NCBI GenBank assembly: GCA_934130355.1 | Contig: CAKOXV010000031.1 | Span: 1-5,105 of the forward strand | Direction: 5' to 3' | Source of the DNA: an uncultured Clostridia bacterium | GTDB taxonomy: Bacteria; Bacillota; Clostridia; TANB77; CAG-508 | Length of the DNA: 5,105 bases | In this document: one piece after another, positions 1 to 5,105 of the stretch | Layout: every line of letters begins with the position of its first letter | How positions within the stretch are numbered: position 1 is the first letter of the stretch | Program-made: the position numbers and the translations under genes | The notes under the pieces: model-generated | What the model was told of the DNA's origin: nothing | Databases searched by the model: none | Seen by the model: only the letters and a program-made list of their open reading frames with translations

Positions 1-96
1 ATCTACTATCTTTTCAGCAGACTGATCTAAAACTACATGGTCATAAGCTTTTAGTCTTATTCTAATTTTTTCACTTGCTACAATTGAATTTGCCAT
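1..96 (-). CDS. rpsJ: 30S ribosomal protein S10, N-terminal part (runs off the window)
   Basis: Only the first 32 codons are present; the gene continues beyond the left edge. The translation MANSIVASEKIRIRLKAYDH followed by VVLDQSAEKIVD matches the very conserved start of bacterial S10, whose signature is KIRIRLKAYDH..LDQSAEKIV. S10 is a 30S head protein and also serves as NusE in transcription antitermination. The start at 96 is supported by an AAGGAGGG ribosome binding site at 107-114, 10 bases upstream. The N-terminus is a few residues longer than the common MAKQKIRIRL form, which is normal variation. In most Bacillota rpsJ is the first gene of the large S10 ribosomal protein operon, so rplC and others are expected off the left edge. 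A promoter and a long structured leader lie directly upstream. Identification is near certain. Confidence 0.96.
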   Translation of the reverse strand, partial: MANSIVASEKIRIRLKAYDHVVLDQSAEKIVD

Positions 97-142
97 TGTA
101 ATTTTTCCCTCCTTAAAAATATTATAATAAAATTAAAATTAC

Positions 143-373
143 GCGTTGGCAAGTTATAACACGTCCGGGTGTTTTGTTTTTACCCATTTTAAAATCCCAA
201 AATTGCATGGTTGTTCTGGGATAAGTGTCTTATTATGTAGTTATCCGCTTTATACGGACTAACTTATATAAACTTACCGCCTGGTCTAGCCAAGACATAC
301 TCCACTGAAGTTCCCTCCACAATGCTATTATGCTGTTGTGTAGCCACATTCAGCTTCAACGCTAAAATTCATG
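143..373 (-). ncRNA. Structured leader RNA upstream of rpsJ (candidate cis-regulator or raiA-like ncRNA)
   Basis: This gene-free stretch is transcribed from the promoter at 381-409 and reaches the rpsJ binding site with no terminator between. It is richer in G+C than its flanks and holds many complementary segments. GCGTTG near the 5' end (362-357) pairs with CAACGC near the 3' end (148-143), enclosing everything else. Inside are hairpins at 332-354 (GCUG/CAGC plus UGUG/CACA with a GCUA loop), 299-311, 280-294, 238-261, 194-222 and 158-173. Such a layout is typical of a conserved structured RNA. By position it would be an S10-operon leader that controls ribosomal protein synthesis. The length (about 220 nt with a closing helix) also suits a large independent ncRNA such as the clostridial raiA RNA. 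I cannot decide the family without a covariance search. Confidence 0.65.
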
Positions 374-380
374 CTTAATT

Positions 381-409
381 ATTATACATCCCTTCAAGCA
401 ATATGTCAA
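381..409 (-). promoter_or_regulatory. Sigma-A promoter for the rpsJ leader
   Basis: On the minus strand a perfect TTGACA -35 box (409-404) is followed after exactly 17 bases by a perfect TATAAT -10 box (386-381). Transcription would begin near 374, just before the structured leader, giving a 5' untranslated region of roughly 278 nt before rpsJ. A full-consensus promoter fits the heavily expressed S10 operon or an abundant ncRNA. Confidence 0.85.
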
Positions 410-466
410 TACTTTTGGTAAATTTTTTCAGTTATTGTACTGATTTCCTTAAAAGTGAGTAATACA

Positions 467-495
467 TTGACAAATTTATGTAAATATGATATATT
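467..495 (+). promoter_or_regulatory. Sigma-A promoter with extended -10 for the coiled-coil gene
   Basis: TTGACA (467-472), a 17-base spacer and TATATT (490-495) lie on the plus strand. A TG at 487-488 gives an extended -10 element (TGnTATATT). The predicted transcription start is near 502, leaving a leader of about 27 nt before the TTG start at 529. The promoter is back to back with the rpsJ leader promoter; the two -35 boxes are 57 bases apart. Confidence 0.75.
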
Positions 496-528
496 AATTT
501 ATATTTCTTTTTGAAAGGGGAAATTAAA

Positions 529-1266
529 TTGTCAATCAAACGTGAACTTGAGTCTTTGGTACAATCTCATGAAGATTTGCAAAAGACACTATCAGTCAAC
601 TCTTCCAAGCTGGATGAGTTGAACAAAAAAAGAATTGTTCTTGCCAAAAAGATTGATCTTTTGGAAAATCGGAGCTCTTCTTTAGCACAAAAACTTTTAT
701 CGGAACTTCAAGCAGAACTCGAAGCAATCCTTCGAGAAATCAAGTTATTGGAAGAAAAAAAAGCCAAATTGATTGCAGCCAAAAAAGAAACTTCAAGTAA
801 AATTAATGATTACAAAAGCAATGTAGCACCATACATTGAAGAACAAAGTCTTCTAATGGTTTCAGATTTTCTATATTATCTTTCGGAGAATTTAGAAAAT
901 ATCGCATTGTCTTGCATTAATTCAAGCACTCCTAATACTCAGAAAGTATATAGAGTTACAGAAATCTCAGGTTCTATCAATGATCTATATGGTGGTTGCT
1001 ATGTTCCAACTGGTGCAGTGGGAATTTATGATGAAAACTCAGAAATTCTCATCACTGCATCAAGAGATTTCTATTTTTCCAATGAGCTGTATGATTTAAA
1101 ACGTGGTGTATACAATAATTTACTTTGTATTCGTACTGCATGGTATTTAAAGTATCGTGGCTGTTTCGTCTCAAGACTTCTTGAACTCCTTAATGAAAAG
1201 TATCCTTTTGGAGATACCTTTGAATTGACAATTCAAAAATCGGGTTTCACACTTGAATTGTTGTAA
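529..1266 (+). CDS. Uncharacterised coiled-coil protein, TTG start
   Basis: I do not recognise this 245-residue protein. Residues about 2-95 are a charged, leucine-rich helix with heptad character (for example LLSELQAELEAILREIKLLE), so a long coiled coil is very likely. Residues about 100-245 look like a globular, mixed alpha/beta domain with aromatic residues, Gly-Gly at 155-156 and four cysteines (129, 157, 200, 212) that form no obvious metal motif. There is no signal peptide or membrane segment, so it is probably cytoplasmic. The start is set at TTG 529 because GAAAGGGG at 513-520 sits 8 bases upstream as the ribosome binding site; an earlier in-frame TTG at 511 would lie before that site. 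It has its own promoter and ends just before a terminator, so it is a single-gene unit. It uses CGN arginine codons often, unlike the AGA-rich genes around it, which suggests acquisition from elsewhere. Confidence 0.8.
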   Translation: MSIKRELESLVQSHEDLQKTLSVNSSKLDELNKKRIVLAKKIDLLENRSSSLAQKLLSELQAELEAILREIKLLEEKKAKLIAAKKETSSKINDYKSNVAPYIEEQSLLMVSDFLYYLSENLENIALSCINSSTPNTQKVYRVTEISGSINDLYGGCYVPTGAVGIYDENSEILITASRDFYFSNELYDLKRGVYNNLLCIRTAWYLKYRGCFVSRLLELLNEKYPFGDTFELTIQKSGFTLELL

Positions 1267-1277
1267 AACCAAAATAT

Positions 1278-1307
1278 TAAGACCAGCTATAAATGTGGCT
1301 GGTCTTA
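1278..1307. terminator. Bidirectional Rho-independent terminator
   Basis: TAAGACCAGC (1278-1287) and GCTGGTCTTA (1298-1307) form a perfect 10-bp stem. Inner G-U and A-U pairs could extend it and leave a four-base loop. It lies 11 bases after the stop of the coiled-coil gene and 8 bases beyond the stop of the opposing secF-like gene. The T-rich stretch on the plus side (CCTTTTATT) and on the minus side (ATTTTGGTTTT) are both modest, but the position between convergent genes supports use in both directions. Confidence 0.85.
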
Positions 1308-1315
1308 TCCTTTTA

Positions 1316-1948
1316 TTAATTGTTTATTTTTTCTATTCTCTTCATTGCATACCAAATACTTAGCATATATACTAATATTACTAATGATGTTGTGTAAGTT
1401 CCTACTGGTATTCTTACTATTGCTATCCAACTTAAAAGAACTAATTCTGATGCAATTGGTATTAGTATTGCATTTAATAATACTTTTAATATTCCTTTTT
1501 TATAATATCTGATAACTATATATACTTCTACTAAAACTGCTGAAATTATGAATGGTAAAATATATTTTTTGTACATATCTCTAATTCTTGTTGCAGGTAC
1601 TGTTGTTATGCTTGTATTTTCTGCTGTTTGAGCAAAATCATAGCTTTCTTTTATTTTGTTAACAATATTGTTTTTTTGTTCTTCTGTTATACTTCTTGCT
1701 CTTATTGTAACTGTATCTTTGTATAGTTCTACTGTTTGTACCATATTATGAATTCCTAGTACTTCATTTGCAATTTCTTTTATTTTGTTTTCATCAAATT
1801 CTTTTTCTATGTATATATCAATTTTTTGACTTTGTTCATATTTTAATTCTTTGTAAAATCCCCATTGGGTTATTGCTAAAATTCCAGCAATGATTATTAA
1901 TGCTACAATTACACTAATTATTATAATTTTTTTATTTTCTTGCTTCAT
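1316..1948 (-). CDS. secF: Divergent, shortened SecF-like membrane protein
   Basis: This 210-residue protein follows a SecD-like gene. Its layout resembles SecF: one membrane helix (about 8-27), an extracytoplasmic domain of about 100 residues (30-128), then hydrophobic helices at about 129-148, 154-180 and 184-203. Canonical SecF works with SecD to complete protein export using the proton gradient; it has six membrane helices and about 300 residues. Here the chain stops after the fourth helix, and the terminator follows almost at once, so this looks like a stable short form rather than a local frameshift. The glycine pair expected after helix 1 is not seen; the region reads ELKYEQSQKIDIYI. 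The helix-4 Asn-Asp pair is also not seen; the region reads VYMLSIWYAMKRIEK. The start at 1948 has AGGAGG seven bases upstream, overlapping the stop codon of the SecD-like gene, so the two are probably translationally coupled. The family assignment rests mainly on topology and context. Confidence 0.7.
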   Translation of the reverse strand: MKQENKKIIIISVIVALIIIAGILAITQWGFYKELKYEQSQKIDIYIEKEFDENKIKEIANEVLGIHNMVQTVELYKDTVTIRARSITEEQKNNIVNKIKESYDFAQTAENTSITTVPATRIRDMYKKYILPFIISAVLVEVYIVIRYYKKGILKVLLNAILIPIASELVLLSWIAIVRIPVGTYTTSLVILVYMLSIWYAMKRIEKINN

Positions 1949-1959
1949 CTTGTTTCCTC

Positions 1960-3264
1960 CTATTTGCTTTCTTTTAACTTTAATAGTGTTTTTGTTACTG
2001 TTATGTTGTATAATCCAATTAGTGCTAATCCCCAGAACATTACCATTCCAAAGCTACTTAATTTAATCCATCTTGAAAAACAAAATACTAATGCTACTAT
2101 TATTACTGGTACTAAATCTAGTATAACTCCTTTAATTTCTAAATCTTCTTCTAGCATTTTTTGTTCAATTATATAATTGATTATTATTACTAATAATATT
2201 CCACAAATTCCTTCTACTGATATATTTACATTTGTATATCTTAATAATATTGATAATATTGATATAAATCCTATTGAAGCTATTCCTGCAAGTAGTCCTT
2301 TAGTTTTATATTTAATTGTTAAAATTATAGTTACTATTACCATTACGATTGCAACAGCAATTTCAAAATATATTAATTGTTTTTCTGTTATATTTGAGAA
2401 AATAAGATTGTTATCTTCCATTTCATATTCAACTGGATATTTTCCAGAGTTTATTAGTAATGCTGCTTCAAGTGCTACATTTATATAATTGTTTACATAT
2501 GTTGTGTTACTTGTTGCACTTCCTATATTTGCTTTTATTATATTTTTTTCTACTGAACTTATATCATATTCTGAACCTGCTATTGTTAATTTTGCTATTT
2601 TTTTTGTTTCTTCTGTTTGAGTTTCCTCTGCTTGAGTTCCTTCTGTGTTTTCGGCATTTTCATCTTTATTCTCTGTATCTGATGTTTTTGCTTCTATTTC
2701 TTTTATTTCATCTGCAAAAATTGCATAATTATTTTTTATTTCTTCGATCTTAGCTTGTCCTTCTTTTGTTAAATATAGTTCCATAAATACTTGATATTTT
2801 CCATCCGCATCTGTTGTATAAGAATATTTTGCTTTTTCAATCATTGAATCACTTAATAATATGTTTTCTGCATCTTTTTCTTTTATTTGAACTTTTCCAT
2901 CCGCTATTAAGAAGTGTGCATAAGTATCTGTTAAATTATCTTCTGCTAGTTCTACTATAATTTCTCCATTTTCTTTATTTAATGAAACCGTATAATCTTG
3001 TGCTCCTAAATTATCTAATCTTTTTTCTATTGTCTTTTTTACTGTTTCATAACCTGATACTGTTGCACTTTCTTTTGCATTATCTGAAACTTTTAATTCT
3101 ATTACTCTTTCACCATATAATGCACTTCCTAGAGTATAGTCTTTTACTTTATTTTCCATTCTATTTTGTGTTTTTACATATATTCCTCCAAAGGCTATTA
3201 ATGTTACTAATACAATGGCTAATATTATTGTTATTATTTTTACTTTTTTCATTTTTGTTACCAT
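1960..3264 (-). CDS. secD: Divergent SecD-like protein translocase subunit
   Basis: This 434-residue protein has SecD architecture: helix 1 (about 9-30), a large extracytoplasmic region (31-298), then five helices at about 300-319, 323-342, 346-367, 379-398 and 403-424. Two stretches look like SecD: KRLDNLGAQDYTVSLNKENG at 81-100 (family pattern RVD.LG...) and the NVALEAALLINSGKYPVEYE segment at 262-281 (family pattern LA..L.AG.LP). The GLDLKGG motif is degraded to LGSALYGER at 45-53. The fourth helix, EGICGILLVIIINYIIEQKM (351-370), lacks the Asp of the usual AVDAN motif. An acidic, Thr/Glu-rich linker lies at 192-222. Two starts are possible. ATG 3264 directly abuts an AAAGGA site at 3265-3270, which is too close. 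ATG 3252 (four codons later) lies 12 bases from it and may be the real one. The gene follows the HD gene by 12 bases and is coupled to the secF-like gene. Whether it acts in general protein export is uncertain. Confidence 0.8.
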   Translation of the reverse strand: MVTKMKKVKIITIILAIVLVTLIAFGGIYVKTQNRMENKVKDYTLGSALYGERVIELKVSDNAKESATVSGYETVKKTIEKRLDNLGAQDYTVSLNKENGEIIVELAEDNLTDTYAHFLIADGKVQIKEKDAENILLSDSMIEKAKYSYTTDADGKYQVFMELYLTKEGQAKIEEIKNNYAIFADEIKEIEAKTSDTENKDENAENTEGTQAEETQTEETKKIAKLTIAGSEYDISSVEKNIIKANIGSATSNTTYVNNYINVALEAALLINSGKYPVEYEMEDNNLIFSNITEKQLIYFEIAVAIVMVIVTIILTIKYKTKGLLAGIASIGFISILSILLRYTNVNISVEGICGILLVIIINYIIEQKMLEEDLEIKGVILDLVPVIIVALVFCFSRWIKLSSFGMVMFWGLALIGLYNITVTKTLLKLKESK

Positions 3265-3276
3265 TCCTTTCTCTTT

Positions 3277-3936
3277 TTATAATAGTTTTGTTTCATTTAT
3301 TATTAGTTCAAACATTATATCTAAATATTTTGCAGCATATTTGCTCATCATAGTTCTATCCATAAATATTTGAAAATAATCTAGTACTGGACATATTTGA
3401 GTATCTATTGTTAATCGTAATATTACTTTTCTAGTTTTTTCATCTACTTCTAACTTGGCATCTGTTACAGCATAATTAACTCTATCATGTATATCAAATG
3501 TTGACATATTTGTATTTACTACTCTGTCTCTATGAACATCTGACTTGTCTGCTAAAATTAATGCAGCAGATATCTCACTTACAGCTGTTCCTGTTCCTTC
3601 ATCATGATTTCCTATTGCCATCATGATTTCTGTTCTTTCTTCTGCTGACATTCCCATTTCTTTTAAAATGTTATATGCTAGTATTGCTCCTGTATGTGCA
3701 TGATCCACCCTATTTACACAGTTTCCTATATCATGCAAGTATCCTGCTATTTTTCCTAATTCTATAGTTCTTTCATCATATCCTAGTTTTTCTAAAATTT
3801 CCCCTGTTCTTTTTGAAACTATTGTAATGTGTCTATTTGAGTGCTCTGTATATCCTAATGCTTTTAATTGTTTTTGAGATGCATTTACAAATGCTTGTAC
3901 CTCATCATTTCGGATTACATCTTCTAATGTTATCAT
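3277..3936 (-). CDS. HD-domain phosphohydrolase
   Basis: This 219-residue cytoplasmic protein has the metal-binding residues of the HD superfamily: His36 (SNRH), His68-Asp69 (GYLHDIGN), His81 (DHAHTGA), His111-Asp112 (GNHDEG) and Asp130 (LADKSDVHRDR). The spacing matches a complete HD domain over about residues 30-140. It should therefore be a metal-dependent phosphohydrolase or phosphodiesterase, but the substrate cannot be read from the sequence. Residues 140-219 form a C-terminal part I do not recognise. The start has a strong AAAGGAGG site at 3942-3949, five bases upstream. It is the first gene of the operon with the SecD-like and SecF-like genes, 12 bases before secD. From memory, HD proteins occur next to secD/secF in several Clostridia, so the link is probably not accidental. 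Confidence 0.9.
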   Translation of the reverse strand: MITLEDVIRNDEVQAFVNASQKQLKALGYTEHSNRHITIVSKRTGEILEKLGYDERTIELGKIAGYLHDIGNCVNRVDHAHTGAILAYNILKEMGMSAEERTEIMMAIGNHDEGTGTAVSEISAALILADKSDVHRDRVVNTNMSTFDIHDRVNYAVTDAKLEVDEKTRKVILRLTIDTQICPVLDYFQIFMDRTMMSKYAAKYLDIMFELIINETKLL

Positions 3937-3960
3937 ACCTGCCTCCTTTAGTTAGTATTG

Positions 3961-3989
3961 ATTTTACCCTATTTTTCCAAAAATATCAA
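3961..3989 (-). promoter_or_regulatory. Promoter of the HD-secD-secF operon
   Basis: On the minus strand TTGATA (3989-3984) and TAAAAT (3966-3961) are separated by exactly 17 bases, a good sigma-A match. The transcription start would be near 3954, leaving a leader of under 20 nt with the AAAGGAGG binding site inside it, so there is no room for a riboswitch or attenuator. It serves the three genes ending at 1316. Confidence 0.7.
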
Positions 3990-4046
3990 CTATTTTTAGA
4001 ATTTTTTTAATTAATATGCTACTATTTAATGGCTTTTATGCTTATT

Positions 4047-4424
4047 CTATCTTTTATTCACTCCTATTATCCCTCCAAACATACCACATATCATTCCTGA
4101 TACAATTATTATTAATGATTGCACACTTAGAGAAAAGTTTTGATTTATTATTCCAGACATTAAATAAATGCTTAATAAATATATTCCTCCTATTAAAGCT
4201 CCATTTATTAATCCGTTTTTTTTCATTTTTATATTTCCTATTGAACTTCCTATAAATATACTTGTTGCTGTTATTATGATTATTACTGGGGTTCTAACTG
4301 TCTCACTTATATTTGTATATGTTAATAAAATAGAGAATATTAACAAGAAAATAATTGTACATATTATTGAAATTATTACACCTTTTATTATATTTAATAA
4401 ATTTTTTGTTCCACTTTCTTCCAT
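4047..4424 (-). CDS. TIGR04086-type four-helix membrane protein
   Basis: This 125-residue, very hydrophobic protein has four predicted membrane helices at about 12-35, 45-65, 69-92 and 100-121, with glycines within the helices (GALIGGIYLLS, SGMICGMFGGIIG) and a basic C-terminal end (NKR). Size, topology and the glycine-rich last helix fit the TIGR04086 family, found in Clostridia near yajC, secD and secF and often close to the six-cysteine peptide scfA. Its function is unknown. The start is set at 4424 because AGGAGGT at 4431-4437 lies six bases upstream; an ATG ten codons earlier has no binding site and would put that site inside the gene. No scfA or yajC is visible in this window. I saw no convincing promoter between it and the rhodanese terminator, so how it is transcribed is unclear. 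Confidence 0.75.
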   Translation of the reverse strand: MEESGTKNLLNIIKGVIISIICTIIFLLIFSILLTYTNISETVRTPVIIIITATSIFIGSSIGNIKMKKNGLINGALIGGIYLLSIYLMSGIINQNFSLSVQSLIIIVSGMICGMFGGIIGVNKR

Positions 4425-4482
4425 ACTAAAACCTCCTATCATAATTATATTCATAAATGTGTTTGATTATGATTTGAACAAA

Positions 4483-4519
4483 AAAATAAAATATATCTAT
4501 TATTGATATATCTTATTTT
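4483..4519 (-). terminator. AT-rich Rho-independent terminator after the rhodanese gene
   Basis: Two 15-base arms (4483-4497 and 4505-4519) enclose a seven-base loop. In minus-strand RNA the single mismatch becomes a G-U pair, so the stem is fully paired, and it runs into a U tract. It lies about 15 bases beyond the rhodanese stop codon. The stem is almost all A-U, so it may be leaky and let some transcription continue into the membrane protein gene. Confidence 0.6.
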
Positions 4520-4533
4520 ATTATATTTGTACT

Positions 4534-4854
4534 TTATAACATATCTAATCCACCATGTAAGTTATATACATTTGTATATCCCATATTTCGCATTGTTTTC
4601 ATTGCTTTTTGACTTCTTCCTCCATATTGACAATATAGTACTATTTGCTGATTCTTTTTTGGAATTTCTTTTTGAACTCTTTTTGTTATTTCAAAATCTG
4701 GAATGTTTATTGCTCCTTGTAAATGTCCCTCTTTGTATTCTTGTTCACTTCTTACATCAAGTAGTATTGCTCCTTGGGCTACTTTATTTTTTAGTTCTTC
4801 TGATGTTATTTCTCCTGCCTGCGTATTTCTATAATTTCTTCTTTTACAGAGCAT
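4534..4854 (-). CDS. Single-domain rhodanese (sulfurtransferase)
   Basis: This 106-residue protein is one rhodanese domain. Visible motifs are LLDVRSEQEY (31-40), EGHLQGAINIP (42-52), the active-site loop CQYGGRS with catalytic Cys75 and Arg80, and the closing NLHGGLDML (98-106). Proteins like this carry sulfur as a persulfide on the cysteine and pass it to acceptors; the six-residue active-site loop (CQYGGR) is usual for sulfur-specific rhodaneses, as opposed to seven in Cdc25-like phosphatases. There is no signal peptide; the basic start MLCKRRNYRN is not hydrophobic, so it is cytoplasmic. The start at 4854 has GGGAGGT at 4861-4867, six bases upstream. It follows the SH3 fragment by 15 bases, so it may once have been the second gene of that transcript. 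An AT-rich terminator follows. Confidence 0.93.
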   Translation of the reverse strand: MLCKRRNYRNTQAGEITSEELKNKVAQGAILLDVRSEQEYKEGHLQGAINIPDFEITKRVQKEIPKKNQQIVLYCQYGGRSQKAMKTMRNMGYTNVYNLHGGLDML

Positions 4855-4869
4855 TTTTACACCTCCCTT

Positions 4870-5007
4870 TTACATTTTGTAATTTTTGTTTATCATATAT
4901 CCTTCTCTTCCATCTACTCTTATTTTTACTTTATCCCAGACATATCCATCTGGTTGATATAAAAATAGACTGTTATGATTTTTATTTTTGACTAATTTAA
5001 TATTAAA
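4870..5007 (-). pseudogene. C-terminal remnant of an SH3-domain protein
   Basis: The minus-strand frame ending at TAA 4872-4870 encodes about 45 residues and ends in DGYVWDKVKIRVDGREGYMI then NKNYKM. This is the end of a bacterial SH3 domain (pattern W.KV...G..GY....Y), as found in cell-wall-binding and secreted proteins. The beginning is missing: going upstream the frame meets stop codons at 5010-5008 and 5016-5014, and no ATG, GTG or TTG with a binding site precedes the domain. A whole SH3 domain needs about 55-65 residues plus usually a signal peptide, so this is the severed tail of a longer gene. It lies directly beside a palindrome and a recombinase-like gene end, which suggests insertion of an element cut it off. 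It could instead be an old decayed gene. Confidence 0.65.
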
Positions 5008-5011
5008 TTAG
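4992..5011. repeat. Perfect 20-bp palindrome
   Basis: The ten bases CTAATTTAAT (4992-5001) are followed by their exact reverse complement (5002-5011). The palindrome lies two bases beyond the stop codon of the recombinase-like tail and just before the SH3 remnant. On the plus strand a long T-rich run follows (from 5014), so it might act as a terminator for plus-strand transcription. Its place at the presumed element/host junction also makes it a candidate part of an attachment site. Being all A/T except the end pair, part of the symmetry could be chance. Confidence 0.6.
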
Positions 5012-5013
5012 CC

Positions 5014-5105
5014 TTATATTTTTTCTTTTTTTAAGTTATCTAATTGTTTAAAATTAAAATATAAATCCACCTTTTTATCTTGATGAATTTCAATTCTATT
5101 GATAA
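5014..5105 (-). CDS. C-terminal end of a probable large serine recombinase (partial)
   Basis: Only the last 29 residues before TAA 5016-5014 are in the window; the gene starts beyond the right edge. The peptide INRIEIHQDKKVDLYFNFKQ followed by LDNLKKEKI resembles the final strand region of large serine recombinases, which typically end in I..I.V..D..I.I.FNF and then a charged tail. These enzymes integrate and excise phages and conjugative elements, and their genes commonly lie next to the attachment site. The adjoining cut-off SH3 gene fits that. The match is to a short, loosely conserved segment, so other protein families remain possible; the catalytic serine domain would be more than 1 kb outside the window. 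Confidence 0.5.
   Translation of the reverse strand, partial: INRIEIHQDKKVDLYFNFKQLDNLKKEKI

Noticed and set aside
194..222. Hairpin in the rpsJ leader as a Rho-independent attenuator
   Set aside because: The stem is only six base pairs with a large loop, and the following bases are TTTAAAA rather than a U tract.
511..528. Earlier TTG start for the coiled-coil gene at 511
   Set aside because: The GAAAGGGG binding site lies downstream of this codon and is correctly spaced for the TTG at 529.
1940..3353. Several plus-strand open frames opposite the SecD-like gene, rich in Leu, Phe and Ile
   Set aside because: They are antisense to well-supported genes, lack ribosome binding sites, and their bias follows from reading AT-rich codons on the opposite strand.
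3937..4046. Possible scfA (six-cysteine peptide) gene between the membrane protein and the HD gene
   Set aside because: The gap is too short for the usual peptide of about 46 residues and shows no cysteine-rich frame; it holds only the operon promoter and binding site.
4425..4454. Earlier ATG start for the TIGR04086-type protein at 4454
   Set aside because: The strong AGGAGGT at 4431-4437 would fall inside the gene, and it is ideally placed for ATG 4424.
4438..4480. A TATAAT at 4449-4444 on the minus strand as a promoter for the TIGR04086-type gene
   Set aside because: No matching -35 box lies at 16-18 bases, and transcription would begin on top of the ribosome binding site.
4016..4991. Plus-strand open frames opposite the membrane protein and rhodanese genes
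   Set aside because: The minus-strand frames carry recognisable families with good binding sites; the plus-strand products are low-complexity and have no initiation signals.

Overview
The window is AT-rich, low-GC DNA with strong AGGAGG-type ribosome binding sites, sigma-A style promoters and a TIGR04086-type membrane protein next to secD and secF genes. This suggests a member of the Clostridia (Bacillota). No species can be named from the sequence.

Left part (1-1310). The minus strand enters the start of rpsJ (ribosomal protein S10, first gene of the S10 operon) at its N-terminal 32 codons. Upstream is a near-consensus promoter and a leader of about 280 nt that folds into a series of hairpins closed by a long-range helix. 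It is either an S10-operon control leader or an independent structured ncRNA joined to rpsJ. Diverging from it is an unrecognised coiled-coil gene (529-1266, TTG start) with its own extended -10 promoter. Its base and codon use differ from its neighbours. It ends at a bidirectional terminator.

Middle (1316-3989). This is a compact minus-strand operon: promoter, then an HD-domain phosphohydrolase, then a SecD-like protein, then a SecF-like protein, with very short gaps. Both Sec proteins are very divergent. They appear to lack the conserved membrane Asp and the glycine-rich motifs of SecDF, and the SecF-like protein ends after its fourth membrane segment. They may therefore form a paralogous accessory complex rather than a standard proton-driven SecDF.

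Right part (4047-5105). On the minus strand lie a TIGR04086-type four-helix membrane protein and a single-domain rhodanese with an intact active-site loop and an AT-rich terminator. Upstream of these are a headless C-terminal fragment of an SH3-domain protein, a perfect 20-bp palindrome, and the last codons of a protein resembling the tail of a large serine recombinase. The simplest reading of this junction is the end of an integrated mobile element that split an SH3-domain gene, but that is an inference.

No tRNA, rRNA, CRISPR array or complete insertion sequence was seen.
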